The translations under genes and the position numbers were made by a program. From Frigoribacterium sp. Leaf8 (GTDB lineage: Bacteria > Actinomycetota > Actinomycetes > Actinomycetales > Microbacteriaceae): 64,000 bases of DNA. Each line of letters begins with the position of its first letter. Position 1 is the stretch's first letter. Shown here piece after piece: positions 33,804 through 42,040 of the stretch. The DNA is taken from contig NZ_LMKB01000006.1 of the NCBI RefSeq assembly GCF_001421165.1, positions 295,936 to 359,935 on the forward strand, written 5' to 3'. Below the pieces are notes generated by a model, which saw only the letters and a program-made list of their open reading frames with translations, did not search any database and was not told the origin of the DNA.

Positions 33804-34627
33804 GCGTCCACCCCGCCGTTCGTCGAGGTGCGGGACGCGGTCGCCCGGGGCCGACGGGTCAGCGCGACGACCGAGACGACGAGCGCCAGCGCACCCAGGG
33901 CGAGGCCGCCGATGCCGAGGCCGATCGAGAGCGGTCCGACCGCGCCGTCGCCGGAGCCCGACGCCGAGTCGCCGGAGGTGCCGACACCCGCGGTCGTCGC
34001 GTCGTCGTCCGTCGCGTGGCCGGCGTGTTCGTCGGCCGGCGGCGCGTCGTTGACGTAGAGGGTCGGTGCGGGGTGCTCGGGCTCTTCTCCCGAGGCGGGA
34101 GTCGCGTCGGCCCAGTCGACGACCGTGCCGTCCGAGTAGCGCTGGTGGGCCGGCAGCGCGATCGACCCGGTGTCGGGCACCGCACCGGCCGAGATGACGA
34201 ACTGCTGGAACTGTCCGGGTGCGATCTGCGTGTCGCCCTCGGCCGTCCAGGTCACCTGCGTCGGCGCCTCGGTGATCGTCGTGCCGTCGAGCTCGACCGG
34301 CTCGGGCAACGTGCTGGTGGTGACCTCGGTGGTCCACCCCGGGAGGGGCTCGTACGACACCGAGGTGAACGGGGTGTCGGTGGGCAGGTCGACGACGAGC
34401 CCGACGGTGCCCGCGGTCGCCGACTCGTTCGGCACCTTGAAGGTCAACGTCTCGTACGAACCGGCCTCGGCCTGACCGGGCTCGACGTGGACGTGGGCCG
34501 AGGCCGCGAGGGGCGCGGCCAACGCGAGCAGGGCGGCGGCGCCGAGGGCCGCTGCCGAACGGGCGACGACGGCGGACGACCGGGGACGGCGGGACGCGAC
34601 GGAAATGGGGTTGGTGCTGCGGTTCAT
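33800..34627 (-). CDS. YcnI family (DUF1775) copper-binding protein
   Basis: 275 aa. Cleavable signal (about 14-45) ending ASAHVHVEPGQ, which would leave an N-terminal His available for the mono-histidine copper brace described for YcnI. The DUF1775 domain follows (SYETLTFKVPNES, LPGWTTEV, VTWTAEGDTQIAPGQFQQF), then a His/Asp-rich linker (ADEHAGHATDDD) and a C-terminal transmembrane helix (about 228-252). ATG at 34627 with AGAGGA upstream. Middle gene of a three-gene copper-linked unit; the CopC-like gene is coupled behind it. Confidence 0.9.
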   Translation of the reverse strand: MNRSTNPISVASRRPRSSAVVARSAAALGAAALLALAAPLAASAHVHVEPGQAEAGSYETLTFKVPNESATAGTVGLVVDLPTDTPFTSVSYEPLPGWTTEVTTSTLPEPVELDGTTITEAPTQVTWTAEGDTQIAPGQFQQFVISAGAVPDTGSIALPAHQRYSDGTVVDWADATPASGEEPEHPAPTLYVNDAPPADEHAGHATDDDATTAGVGTSGDSASGSGDGAVGPLSIGLGIGGLALGALALVVSVVALTRRPRATASRTSTNGGVDA

Positions 34628-34745
34628 GGATCTGGTCCTCTCGATCGCGAGCGCGATCGGTCTGCGGTGCATGACGATGGGGCCCGACGGCGCGACGGGC
34701 GCGTCCGACGGGGTCACCGGCGACGGAGGTCGGCGGTGTGCGGGG

Positions 34746-35387
34746 TCAGGCAGGGCAGGGCGGACCGCGACGGGGTCGGGCCGTGAGGTGTCGTCGGCCG
34801 GGCGGGCACGGAAGGACGCCGAACGGAGCCGGCGGGCGCCGGACGACGGGCGCCTCGGGCCGGTGCCCGGCGGTCAGGAGGCGCGCGACGGCCAGACCGC
34901 GGACGGCCAGTCGGACGAGGGCCCACGCGGCGCCCTCGCCACGCCGGAGGGCGACGATCGTGACCACGGCCGCGAGCGCGTGGGCCAGCCACATGGCGGG
35001 GCCCCCCATGACCATGGCCTGGCCGACGCCGCCACCGGACGCGGCGCCGTCGGCGATCGTCGAGATCACGAGTGCGGAGTGGTGCCCGCCCGTCGCCGAG
35101 GCGCCCCCGCCGTCCGATGCTCCGAGGGAGAACAACAGGTGGAACGCGACCTGGCTGAGCGCGACCGCGACGGCGAGCCGGACGGTCGAGAGGTGCACGC
35201 CCGCCAGGGCGATCGAGACGGGCACGGCCACGGCCAGGGCGAGGACGACGCCGAGCAGTCCGGGCTCCATGCCACCGCCGGCCACGTGGGAGAAGGCCGC
35301 GACCAGGGTCGACGCACCGGCGGTCAGCCAACCACGCGCGAAGCGCTCGGCCCGGGTGGCCGTCGTGGAGGGGTCGCGGGGTGCCAT
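34746..35387 (-). CDS. Integral membrane protein of the copC/ycnI unit
   Basis: 213 aa with about five hydrophobic segments (22-38, 46-64, 68-90, 103-115 region, 122-150), containing HVAGGGMEPG and GGHHSALV, His/Met clusters that could bind metal, and a basic, Pro/Arg-rich C-terminal tail. It is the first gene of the unit and lies 118 bp before the YcnI gene. Similar membrane proteins accompany YcnI/CopC in related bacteria, but no named family is recognised. A role as copper-linked membrane partner in place of YcnJ/CopD is inference only. Confidence 0.7.
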   Translation of the reverse strand: MAPRDPSTTATRAERFARGWLTAGASTLVAAFSHVAGGGMEPGLLGVVLALAVAVPVSIALAGVHLSTVRLAVAVALSQVAFHLLFSLGASDGGGASATGGHHSALVISTIADGAASGGGVGQAMVMGGPAMWLAHALAAVVTIVALRRGEGAAWALVRLAVRGLAVARLLTAGHRPEAPVVRRPPAPFGVLPCPPGRRHLTARPRRGPPCPA

Positions 35388-35404
35388 GTCGACACCAGGG
35401 TACG

Positions 35405-35905
35405 TCAGCGGCGCGGGGTCTCGGGACGCGCGAGGATCTCGTGCGCCCGCCCGGAGACCTCGGGGTCGACCACGATCTGGTAGTTCGACGCGAGCACCTG
35501 GTGCGTCGAGGTGAAGTCACGGCGGCGACGGGTGATCGCGAAGCTGACGATGCCGTAGAGCATGCCGAAGCCGGCTCCGAGCAGGGCGGCCGCCCCGACG
35601 GTGGCCGCGGTGGCGGTCTCGGTCGCGAAGACGAGCATGACGAGCCCGAAGAAGACGCCGAGCCAGAGTCCGGTCACGGCCCCGGCCAGCGCGGCGCGCC
35701 CGTAGCTCAGGCGACCGGTGACGCGTTCGACGGTCTTGAGGTCGTTGCCGATGATCGCCAGCCGCTTGATCGGGAACTCGGCCTGTGACAGCCGGTCGAC
35801 CACGCGCTGCGCCTCGGGATACGTGTCGTAGGTGCCGAGGACGTCGCCCCGCGGCAGGGTGGGCACCATCGGCGGGCGGCGGCCCACGGGGCCCGGGTTC
35901 GTCAT
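35405..35905 (-). CDS. General stress protein 17M-like domain membrane protein
   Basis: 166 aa. N-terminal domain GDVLGTYDTYPEAQRVVDRLSQAEFPIKRLAIIGNDLKTVERVTG (about 28-70) matches the general-stress-protein 17M/YflT-type fold; two Gly/Ala-rich hydrophobic helices (about 82-105 and 107-130) follow, then an arginine patch and a short C-terminal domain. Function unknown; such proteins are often stress-induced. ATG at 35905 lies 6 nt after TTTAAT, so it may be leaderless. Divergent from the MgtE-like gene. Confidence 0.85.
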   Translation of the reverse strand: MTNPGPVGRRPPMVPTLPRGDVLGTYDTYPEAQRVVDRLSQAEFPIKRLAIIGNDLKTVERVTGRLSYGRAALAGAVTGLWLGVFFGLVMLVFATETATAATVGAAALLGAGFGMLYGIVSFAITRRRRDFTSTHQVLASNYQIVVDPEVSGRAHEILARPETPRR

Positions 35906-35911
35906 CCCAGC

Positions 35912-35917
35912 ATTAAA
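35912..35917 (-). promoter_or_regulatory. -10 element TTTAAT, leaderless start
   Basis: Minus-strand TTTAAT is 6 nt upstream of the ATG at 35905. Confidence 0.5.
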
Positions 35918-35964
35918 CACGGTGCCCCTGCCGGGCACCCGTCGGCGGCGACCCCGCGAGCGAC

Positions 35965-35970
35965 TAAATT
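35965..35970 (+). promoter_or_regulatory. -10 element TAAATT, leaderless start
   Basis: TAAATT lies 6 nt upstream of the GTG at 35977. Confidence 0.6.
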
Positions 35971-35976
35971 GGACGC

Positions 35977-37299
35977 GTGAGTGCAACCAGAGTCTTCGTC
36001 GCCCGGCTGGCCGGTTGCTCCGTCTTCGACCCTGCGGGCGACAAGGTCGGCAAGGTGCGCGACGTGCTGGTGGTCTACCGCCGCACCGGGGCGCCGCGCG
36101 TGGTGGGCCTCGTGGTCGAGGTCCCCGGCAAGCGCCGGGTCTTCGTGGGGATCGGACGCGTCACGAGCATCGGCTCGGGCCAGATCATCACGAACGGCGT
36201 CATCACGCTCCGCCGCTTCGAGCAGCGTGGCGGCGAGACCCGGGTCATCGCCGACCTGCTCGGTCGTCGCGTGTCGTTCCGGCACGGTGGCGGCCACGCC
36301 ACCATCGAGGACGTGGCGATCGACGAGGTGAGCGAGGGCGACTGGGAGGTCGGCCAGCTCTTCCTGCGCAAGCCCAAGACGTCGCCGTCGCCGTTCGTCA
36401 AGGCGCCGACGGCGTTCGCGGCGTGGGACGACGTCGTCGAGGAGGCCGGACCGGGCGAGGCGCAGAGCGCCGAACACCTGATCGCCGCGTACTCCGACCT
36501 CGTGCCCGCGGACCTCGCGAACACCCTGCTCGACCTCACGCCCGAGCGGCGGCTCGAGGTCGCCGGCGAACTGTCCGACGACCGCCTCGCGGACGTGCTC
36601 GAAGAGCTGCCCGAGGCCGAGCAGGTCGAGATCTTCACGGGCCTCGACGACCACCGTGCGGCGAGCGTCCTCGACCAGATGCAGCCGGACGACGCGGCCG
36701 ACCTCATCGCCCAGCTGCCCGACGAACGCACCGAGCAGCTGCTCACGCTGATGGAGCCCGACGAGGCCGACGACGTGCGCATGCTGCTCAGCTACGACTC
36801 CGACACCGCCGGCGGACTGATGACGACCGAGCCCGTCATCGTCTCGGCCGACGCCACGGTCGCCGAGGGCCTCGCCCTCATCCGTCGTCACGAACTGGCC
36901 CCGGCGCTCGGCGCGGCGGTCTGCGTCGTCCTGCCACCCTACGAACCACCCACCGGCCGGTTCCTCGGCATGGTGCACTTCCAGCGGATGCTCCGTTACC
37001 CGCCGAACGAGCGCCTGGGGACGATCCTCGACCAGACCACCGAACCGGTCCGCGTCGACGCCACGGCCCTCGAGGTCACGCGGGTCATGGCGACCTACAA
37101 CCTCGTCTCGGTCCCCGTCGTCGACTCGGCGCACCGCCTCGTCGGCGTCGTCACCATCGACGACGTCCTCGACCACGTCCTGCCCGACGACTGGCGCAGT
37201 CAGGACCCCGACCAACCGCTGACCCCGAGCCGACCGCGTGGCCGCGCCCGTCGCCCCGCGATCGGCCAGAGCACGAGGAGCGACGATGGCCCGCGATAA
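35977..37299 (+). CDS. Soluble MgtE-like protein: PRC-barrel, MgtE N-domain and CBS pair
   Basis: 440 aa. Order: PRC-barrel-like domain (about 1-130, VFDPAGDKVGKVRDVLV), MgtE intracellular N-domain (about 165-265, helical repeats LADVLEELPEAEQVEIFTGLDDHRAASVLDQM), tandem CBS domains (about 270-400, DTAGGLMTTEPVIV, VPVVDSAHRLVGVVTIDDVLDHV). The transmembrane Mg2+ channel domain of true MgtE is absent, so it is a cytosolic sensor-like relative, perhaps binding Mg2+ and nucleotides. It overlaps the DUF1003 gene by 14 bp, and mrp follows: one three-gene operon. GTG start fits a leaderless mRNA. Confidence 0.9.
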   Translation: MSATRVFVARLAGCSVFDPAGDKVGKVRDVLVVYRRTGAPRVVGLVVEVPGKRRVFVGIGRVTSIGSGQIITNGVITLRRFEQRGGETRVIADLLGRRVSFRHGGGHATIEDVAIDEVSEGDWEVGQLFLRKPKTSPSPFVKAPTAFAAWDDVVEEAGPGEAQSAEHLIAAYSDLVPADLANTLLDLTPERRLEVAGELSDDRLADVLEELPEAEQVEIFTGLDDHRAASVLDQMQPDDAADLIAQLPDERTEQLLTLMEPDEADDVRMLLSYDSDTAGGLMTTEPVIVSADATVAEGLALIRRHELAPALGAAVCVVLPPYEPPTGRFLGMVHFQRMLRYPPNERLGTILDQTTEPVRVDATALEVTRVMATYNLVSVPVVDSAHRLVGVVTIDDVLDHVLPDDWRSQDPDQPLTPSRPRGRARRPAIGQSTRSDDGPR

Positions 37300-37867
37300 C
37301 CGCAACGACGTCCGCCTCGACGCCCCCAAGGGTCTGCGCCCCCGCGTGCTGCCCGGGCGCAAGCGGGTCAGCAGCGACCGCTTCGGTCGGGCGACCGAGT
37401 CCATCGCCCGGGGCATGGGCACGCCCTACTTCCTGATCGCCCTCACCCTGTTCTGCGTCGTCTGGATGATCTACAACACGGTCGCCCCGATCGACATCCG
37501 CTTCGACAGCGCCGCGATCGGCTTCACGGCGCTGACGCTGATCCTGTCGCTGCAGGCGTCGTACGCCGCTCCCCTCATCCTGCTCGCGCAGAACCGGCAG
37601 GACGACCGCGACCGCGTGCAGTTCGAACAGGACCGTCAGCGCGCCGAACGCAACCTGGCCGACACCGAGTACCTGGCCCGCGAGGTCGTCGCGCTCCGGA
37701 TCGCGATCCGCGACATGGCCAGCAAGGACTTCATCCGGGCCGAGCTCCGCTCTCTGCTCGACGAGCTCGACCGGCGCGACGACGACGAGAGCCCCGCGGT
37801 CGAGCCGACCCGCACCTCCTCGTCGTCACGACGCGACGCCCGGCGCGACGGCCACCACCGTGGCTGA
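37286..37867 (+). CDS. DUF1003 family membrane protein
   Basis: 193 aa. Two transmembrane helices (about 44-65 and 76-100) and the family motif LSLQASYAAPLILLAQNRQDDRDR, then a charged helical C-terminal half and a Ser/Arg-rich tail. ATG at 37286 with GAGGAG upstream, inside the end of the MgtE-like gene; its own end overlaps the mrp start by eight bases. Function unknown. The same trio of neighbours is seen in other actinobacteria, as remembered. Confidence 0.88.
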   Translation: MARDNRNDVRLDAPKGLRPRVLPGRKRVSSDRFGRATESIARGMGTPYFLIALTLFCVVWMIYNTVAPIDIRFDSAAIGFTALTLILSLQASYAAPLILLAQNRQDDRDRVQFEQDRQRAERNLADTEYLAREVVALRIAIRDMASKDFIRAELRSLLDELDRRDDDESPAVEPTRTSSSSRRDARRDGHHRG

Positions 37868-39026
37868 GCCGGTCGCCGCCACCCGCCCCGCGACGCCGGA
37901 CGACGTCCGTCGCGCGCTCGCGCGGGTGCTCGACCCCGAGATCCGCAAGCCCGTCACCGAACTCGACATGATCGGTGACGTCGTCGTCGACGCAGGAGGC
38001 GCGGCGACGGTGGCCGTCAAGCTCACGATCGTGGGGTGCCCGGCAGCCGACACGATCGAACGCGACGTCCGCGAGGCCACGGGCTCGGTGACCGGCGTCA
38101 CCGACGTCACCGTCGACGTGACCGTCATGACCAAGGACGAACGACACGCCCTCACCGAGAAGCTGCGGGCGGGCCGGGCGGCGCGCGGCATGCAGTTCGG
38201 CCCCGACACGCTGACCCGCGTGTACGCCGTCACGAGCGGCAAGGGCGGCGTGGGGAAGTCCACCGTGACCGCCAACCTCGCGGTCGCCCTCGCGGCCCGG
38301 GGCCTCGCCGTCGGCATCGTCGACGCCGACGTGTACGGCTTCAGCATCCCCGGACTCCTCGGCCTCGTCGGCCCCGACGGCGCCTCGGTGAAGCCCACCC
38401 GCGTCGACGACATGATCCTGCCGCCCGTCGCCCACGGCGTGAAGGTCATCTCGATCGGCATGTTCGTCGACGACGCCTCGACCGCCGTCGCCTGGCGCGG
38501 GCCGATGCTGCACAGGACGATCCAGCAGTTCCTGACCGACGTGTACTTCGGCGACCTCGACGTGTTGTTGCTCGACCTGCCGCCCGGGACGGGCGACGTC
38601 GCCATCTCGGTGGGGCAGTTGCTGCCGCACGCCGAGGTGCTGGTCGTCACGACCCCTCAACCGGCCGCCGCCGACGTCGCCGAGCGCAGCGGGCTCGTGG
38701 CACGCCAGACGGGTCAGCGGTTGCTCGGGGTCGTCGAGAACATGGCGGGTCTGCCCCAGGCCGACGGCAGCGTCCTCGAGCTCTTCGGCTCCGGTGGTGG
38801 CGTCGAGACGGCCCGCCGACTGTCGTCCGGTCAAGAAGCCGAGGTGCCGTTGCTCGCCAGCGTGCCGCTCAGTCTGGGCCTGCGCCAGGGGGGCGACGAC
38901 GGCGTACCGGTCGTGCTCGCCGCTCCCGACGATCCTGCGGCCACGGCCATCGACGAGCTGGCGGGCCGACTGGCGGTGCGGGCCCGGGGGTTGGCCGGCC
39001 GGAAGCTCGGACTCAGCGTCACCTGA
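37860..39026 (+). CDS. mrp: Mrp/ApbC family ATP-binding iron-sulfur carrier-like protein
   Basis: 388 aa. N-terminal DUF59/MIP18-like domain (about 14-90, with C60), then a deviant Walker A P-loop GKGGVGKS (127-134), DADVYGFSIPG and LLDLPPGTGD (switch II). The family carries or transfers Fe-S clusters to apoproteins. The CxxC that binds the cluster in many Mrp/Nbp35 proteins is missing (VVENMAGLPQADGSVLELFG at the usual site), as in mycobacterial Mrp. GTG start at 37860 overlaps the DUF1003 stop. Followed by a perfect 15-bp hairpin. Confidence 0.92.
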   Translation: MAEPVAATRPATPDDVRRALARVLDPEIRKPVTELDMIGDVVVDAGGAATVAVKLTIVGCPAADTIERDVREATGSVTGVTDVTVDVTVMTKDERHALTEKLRAGRAARGMQFGPDTLTRVYAVTSGKGGVGKSTVTANLAVALAARGLAVGIVDADVYGFSIPGLLGLVGPDGASVKPTRVDDMILPPVAHGVKVISIGMFVDDASTAVAWRGPMLHRTIQQFLTDVYFGDLDVLLLDLPPGTGDVAISVGQLLPHAEVLVVTTPQPAAADVAERSGLVARQTGQRLLGVVENMAGLPQADGSVLELFGSGGGVETARRLSSGQEAEVPLLASVPLSLGLRQGGDDGVPVVLAAPDDPAATAIDELAGRLAVRARGLAGRKLGLSVT

Positions 39027-39052
39027 CCGGGGTCGAGCACCCCAGACGTGCA

Positions 39053-39085
39053 GAAAGGGCACCTCGCGTGGCGAGGTGCCCTTTC
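39053..39085 (+). terminator. Hairpin terminator after mrp
   Basis: GAAAGGGCACCTCGC (39053-39067) pairs perfectly with 39071-39085 around a GTG loop, 26 bp past the mrp stop. Confidence 0.88.
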
Positions 39086-39201
39086 GTCACAGCGTCTCGC
39101 CCGAGGGGCGGCGACGTGCTCGTGCCGCACCCCAGCACGGAGGCGGCACACGCGGTGACGGCACGCTCAGGAGGGAGACGCGCCGACCACCGCGAAGTGG
39201 A

Positions 39202-39324
39202 CTAGGACCAGCGGTTGTAGGTCTTGGTCGGGATGGCGCGGAAACCGTCTCGGGCGACCGAGACGAGCGAGCCGGCGATTCCGACGACTGCGGCGATGGC
39301 GAGGACGATGATTCCGGTGAGCAT
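39202..39324 (-). CDS. 40-residue single-pass membrane peptide
   Basis: Reads MLTGIIVLAIAAVVGIAGSL followed by VSVARDGFRAIPTKTYNRWS and a TAG stop. One hydrophobic helix (about 3-23) leads into a basic, soluble tail. Codon use looks coding: nearly every third base of the helix is C or G. AAAGAG lies six bases before the ATG. It is the only gene between mrp and the divergent LysR regulator, 188 bp from the latter, so it may be the regulator's target. No family recognised with certainty; unknown function. Confidence 0.65.
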   Translation of the reverse strand: MLTGIIVLAIAAVVGIAGSLVSVARDGFRAIPTKTYNRWS

Positions 39325-39482
39325 GGGGGACTCTTTTCTGGCGCGGTTCGACGCGCGATTCTGCGTGGTGGGATGGATTCGCCACCGAGCCCGGGACCAG
39401 GTCGACCGGAGCTCGGGAACGCTACGACGCGCTCCGGGGACTCCTCAATGATGCGCCCCGAGAAGCGGTAGATCAATCTCAC

Positions 39483-39506
39483 GTTTCTACCGAAACAGCG
39501 TAGATT
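39483..39506 (+). promoter_or_regulatory. LysR gene promoter with palindromic operator
   Basis: GTTTC-TACC-GAAAC (39483-39496) is a perfect 5-bp inverted repeat with the T-N-A character of LysR-type sites; it ends 4 bp before the -10 TAGATT (39501-39506), which is 6 nt from the ATG. Binding there would block the promoter, so autorepression is likely. Confidence 0.6.
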
Positions 39507-39512
39507 TGCTAC

Positions 39513-40427
39513 ATGGATGTCAAGCGTCTCGAACTGCTCCGCGAACTCGCCGAACGAGGCAGCGTGGCCGCCGTCGCCCGGGCCACCCATCGCACCCCGA
39601 GTGCCGTCTCGCAGCAGCTCAAGGTGCTCGAGCGCGAGGCCGGCGTGGCGTTGACCGAGCGGGTGGGACGCGGCATCGTGCTCACCGGCTCCGGGCGCGT
39701 GCTGGCCCAGACGGCCACCGACGTCGCCGTGGCACTGGAACGAGCCCAGGCGGTCTGGGACGACTTCGTCGCCACCCCCCAGGGCGAGGTCACGCTGGCC
39801 ACCTTCCCCACGGGCGGGCAGATGCTGCTGCCGGGGCTGCTGCGCACGGTGGCCGAGACCCCCGGCCTGGTGGTCGTCGCGAGCGACCACGACCCGTCGA
39901 TCCGCGAGTTCCCCGAGCTGGCCGCCGACCACGACGTCGTCGTCGCGCACTCGTCCGACGACAAGCCGTGGCCCGGACGCGGACTCGTCACCGTCCCCCT
40001 GCTGACCGAGCCCCTCGACATCGCCCTGCCCGCCGACCACCGTCTCGCCGGTCGCGCCTCGCTCGCACCCGGCGACCTCGAGGGCGAGAACTGGATCGGC
40101 GTCCCACACGACTTCCCGTTCGAGTGGGTCTACCGCGAGATCGAGCGGGTGACCGGCAGCCCCGTCCGCGTCGCCCAGCGCTTCAGCGACACCAAGGTGA
40201 CCGAGTCGCTCGTCGGGGCCGGCCTCGGCATCGCCGTGCTGCCGCGCTTCACCGCCAAGGACGCCCGGGACGACATGGTGCTCGTGCCGCTCGAGAGCAT
40301 CCGGGCCGTGCGCTGGGTGTCCGCCGTGATGCGGCGCGACCGGGCCGAGCGCCCCTCGGTGCGACGGGTCGTCGACGCGCTCAGGGCCGAGGCCTCACGC
40401 GTGGCGGCACTGCACGGAGGCGTCTAA
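39513..40427 (+). CDS. LysR-type transcriptional regulator
   Basis: 304 aa. N-terminal winged helix-turn-helix (about 1-60: LELLRELAERGSVAAVARATHRTPSAVSQQLKVLEREAGVALTERV) and a periplasmic-binding-protein-like effector domain (about 88-295). The ligand is unknown. It is divergent from the 40-residue membrane peptide gene, and its promoter carries a palindrome between -35 and -10. ATG at 39513 is the only sensible start and would give a leaderless mRNA. Confidence 0.93.
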   Translation: MDVKRLELLRELAERGSVAAVARATHRTPSAVSQQLKVLEREAGVALTERVGRGIVLTGSGRVLAQTATDVAVALERAQAVWDDFVATPQGEVTLATFPTGGQMLLPGLLRTVAETPGLVVVASDHDPSIREFPELAADHDVVVAHSSDDKPWPGRGLVTVPLLTEPLDIALPADHRLAGRASLAPGDLEGENWIGVPHDFPFEWVYREIERVTGSPVRVAQRFSDTKVTESLVGAGLGIAVLPRFTAKDARDDMVLVPLESIRAVRWVSAVMRRDRAERPSVRRVVDALRAEASRVAALHGGV

Positions 40428-40541
40428 CCATCACGCCGCCCACGGGCCGCGTGGAGACCGAGTGAGGGGCTGGAGGCGAGGAGCCACGCGGCAGACCACG
40501 AGGCGGGCGACGAGGTCAGGCGGTGCGGTGCCGCAGGCGGG

Positions 40542-40955
40542 TCAGGTCGCCTCGGAGTCGTACGGCGGCACCTCGCCCGTCGCGAGCGGCACCACCTGTG
40601 CGGGGGAACGACCCCCCGGCAATCCTGCGGACACAGCCGCGGCGGCGGCACCGGCCGTCGCCATGCTCGGCGCCGAGGGCTTGGGAGCGCCATCCGTGCC
40701 GTCGAGCAAGGCGTCGCGGATGATGCGCCGCGGGTCGTACTGACGGGGGTCGAGCTTCTGCCACTCGACGTCGTCGAACTCGGGGCCCATCTCGTCGCGC
40801 ATGCGCGTCTTCGCACCGTTGGCCATGTCGCGCACCGTCCGGACGAGCTGGGCGAGCTTCGCCGCGTAGCCGGGCAGTCGTTCGGGACCGAGCAGGAAGA
40901 CCGCGAGCACACCGATGATGAGCAGCTTGTCGAACGTCAGACCGAACATGGACAC
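40542..40955 (-). CDS. tatB: Sec-independent translocase subunit TatB
   Basis: 137 aa. N-terminal transmembrane helix (about 9-22, KLLIIGVLAVFLLGPERLP) with the conserved Glu-Arg-Leu-Pro hinge, then an amphipathic helix (YAAKLAQLVRTVRDMANGAKTRMRDEMGPEF) and a disordered tail: TatA/B layout. The gene position beside an O-methyltransferase matches mycobacterial tatB. It works with TatC/TatA to export folded proteins such as the EfeB precursor in this window. Start: GTG at 40955 lies 6 nt after a TAGTCT -10; ATG two codons later (40949) is the alternative. Confidence 0.88.
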   Translation of the reverse strand: MSMFGLTFDKLLIIGVLAVFLLGPERLPGYAAKLAQLVRTVRDMANGAKTRMRDEMGPEFDDVEWQKLDPRQYDPRRIIRDALLDGTDGAPKPSAPSMATAGAAAAAVSAGLPGGRSPAQVVPLATGEVPPYDSEAT

Positions 40956-40961
40956 GCAAGC

Positions 40962-40967
40962 AGACTA
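40962..40967 (-). promoter_or_regulatory. -10 element TAGTCT of tatB
   Basis: Minus-strand TAGTCT is 6 nt upstream of the GTG at 40955, supporting that start. Confidence 0.55.
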
Positions 40968-41018
40968 ACCGGTGACGACTCGGGGAACCCCCTAGAGTTG
41001 GCCTTTCGAGGAGTGGGT

Positions 41019-41645
41019 GTGTCGCAGATAGAGTCAAGTTGGAAGTTCGCGGAAGAACTCGTCACCGAGAGCGACGCGATCGCCGAGGCTCGACAGCATT
41101 CGCTGGAGGTCGGGGTCGAGGCCGTCTCGCCGGCGGTCGGCGCCCAGCTCGCGGTCATCGCCGCCGCCTCGAACGCCTCGTCGATCATCGAGGTCGGTAC
41201 GGGCCTGGGCGTCAGCGGGCTCTGGTTGCTCTCGGGCGCCCCCGCGGCCGTCCTGACGACCATCGACCGCGAGATCGAGCACCAACAGGCCGCCCGGGAC
41301 GCCTACCTGCAGGCGGGCATCCCTGCCAGCCGCTTCCGCATGATCGCCGGCCGTGCCGCCGACGTGTTGCCCCGGATGAACGAGAACTCGTACGACATCG
41401 TCTTCGTCGACGCCGACCCCGGCTCGGTCATCGAGTACGTCGAGCACGGCCTGCGCCTCGCCCGCCCGGGCGGACTCGTCCTCGTCGCGCACGCACTCTG
41501 GCACGGACGGGTGGCCAATCCCGCCGTCCGCGACAGCACGACCACGGGCTTCCGCACCTTGCTGACCGAGGTGTCCACCTCACCGGCCGTGATCAGCTCG
41601 CTCTCGACGGCGGGCGACGGGCTGCTCTCGCTGATCAAGCGGTGA
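41019..41645 (+). CDS. Class I SAM-dependent O-methyltransferase
   Basis: 208 aa, the size of bacterial catechol-type O-methyltransferases. SAM motif I is SIIEVGTGLGVSGLWLL; DREIEHQQAARDAY follows as the acidic loop, and YDIVFVDADPGSVIEYVEHGLRLARPGG holds the Mg2+/substrate Asp region, though the usual DAxK(E) is DADPGS. GTG at 41019 with GAGGAG six bases upstream, so this gene uses a normal ribosome site. Substrate unknown; the tatB-adjacent methyltransferase is conserved in actinobacteria. Confidence 0.88.
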   Translation: MSQIESSWKFAEELVTESDAIAEARQHSLEVGVEAVSPAVGAQLAVIAAASNASSIIEVGTGLGVSGLWLLSGAPAAVLTTIDREIEHQQAARDAYLQAGIPASRFRMIAGRAADVLPRMNENSYDIVFVDADPGSVIEYVEHGLRLARPGGLVLVAHALWHGRVANPAVRDSTTTGFRTLLTEVSTSPAVISSLSTAGDGLLSLIKR

Positions 41646-41723
41646 CGCTCCCCCGCCGGGCTCCCTGCCCGTGCAGCAGGCAACCGGCGCGGTAGGCAGC
41701 GCCACGGAACGCGGCACGCGCAC

Positions 41724-41763
41724 GGACGCCCCGCGCGCCGCAGGTGCGGCGGGCGGGGCGTCC
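41724..41763. terminator. Bidirectional hairpin between methyltransferase and DUF3117 gene
   Basis: GGACGCCCCGC (41724-41734) pairs with 41753-41763, and after a G-G mismatch CGCCGC pairs with GCGGCG around an AGGT loop. Lies between convergent genes. Confidence 0.82.
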
Positions 41764-41786
41764 GGGGTTATTAAGGAGGCGGCCGA

Positions 41787-41957
41787 CTAGGCGCTGACGA
41801 CGCCGGCGAGGGCGTCGTGCAACTCTTTGGCTTCGTCGTCGTTGACCGACACCACGAGGCGTCCCCCACCCTCGAGCGGAACACGCACGATGATGAGACG
41901 GCCCTCCTTAACGGCTTCCATAGGCCCGTCGCCGGTCCTCGGCTTCATGGCTGCCAT
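41787..41957 (-). CDS. DUF3117 family small protein
   Basis: 56 aa: starts MAAMKPRTGDGPMEAVKEGR, then a hydrophobic strand LIIVRVPLEGGGRLVVSV and an acidic C-terminus DDEAKELHDALAGVVSA. This matches the short DUF3117 family, conserved in nearly all actinobacteria in both length and the MKPRTGDGPMEVTKEGR-like start. Function unknown. ATG at 41957 with AAAGGGG upstream. It is transcribed away from the mannosyltransferase-like gene's 3' side and ends before a bidirectional hairpin. Confidence 0.93.
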   Translation of the reverse strand: MAAMKPRTGDGPMEAVKEGRLIIVRVPLEGGGRLVVSVNDDEAKELHDALAGVVSA

Positions 41958-42040
41958 CAGATAGTCCCCTTTCGCAAGTTGCTGGTCCCATTATCCGTGA
42001 TTTCGGGCCCCCGACCTAAACGACGCCGTTCCCCGACCGA

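Noticed and set aside
39122-39149. GTGCCGC...GCGGCAC as terminator of the 40-residue peptide gene
   Set aside because: Only 7 bp with a 14-nt loop and about 50 bp from the stop; below the level of the other hairpins.
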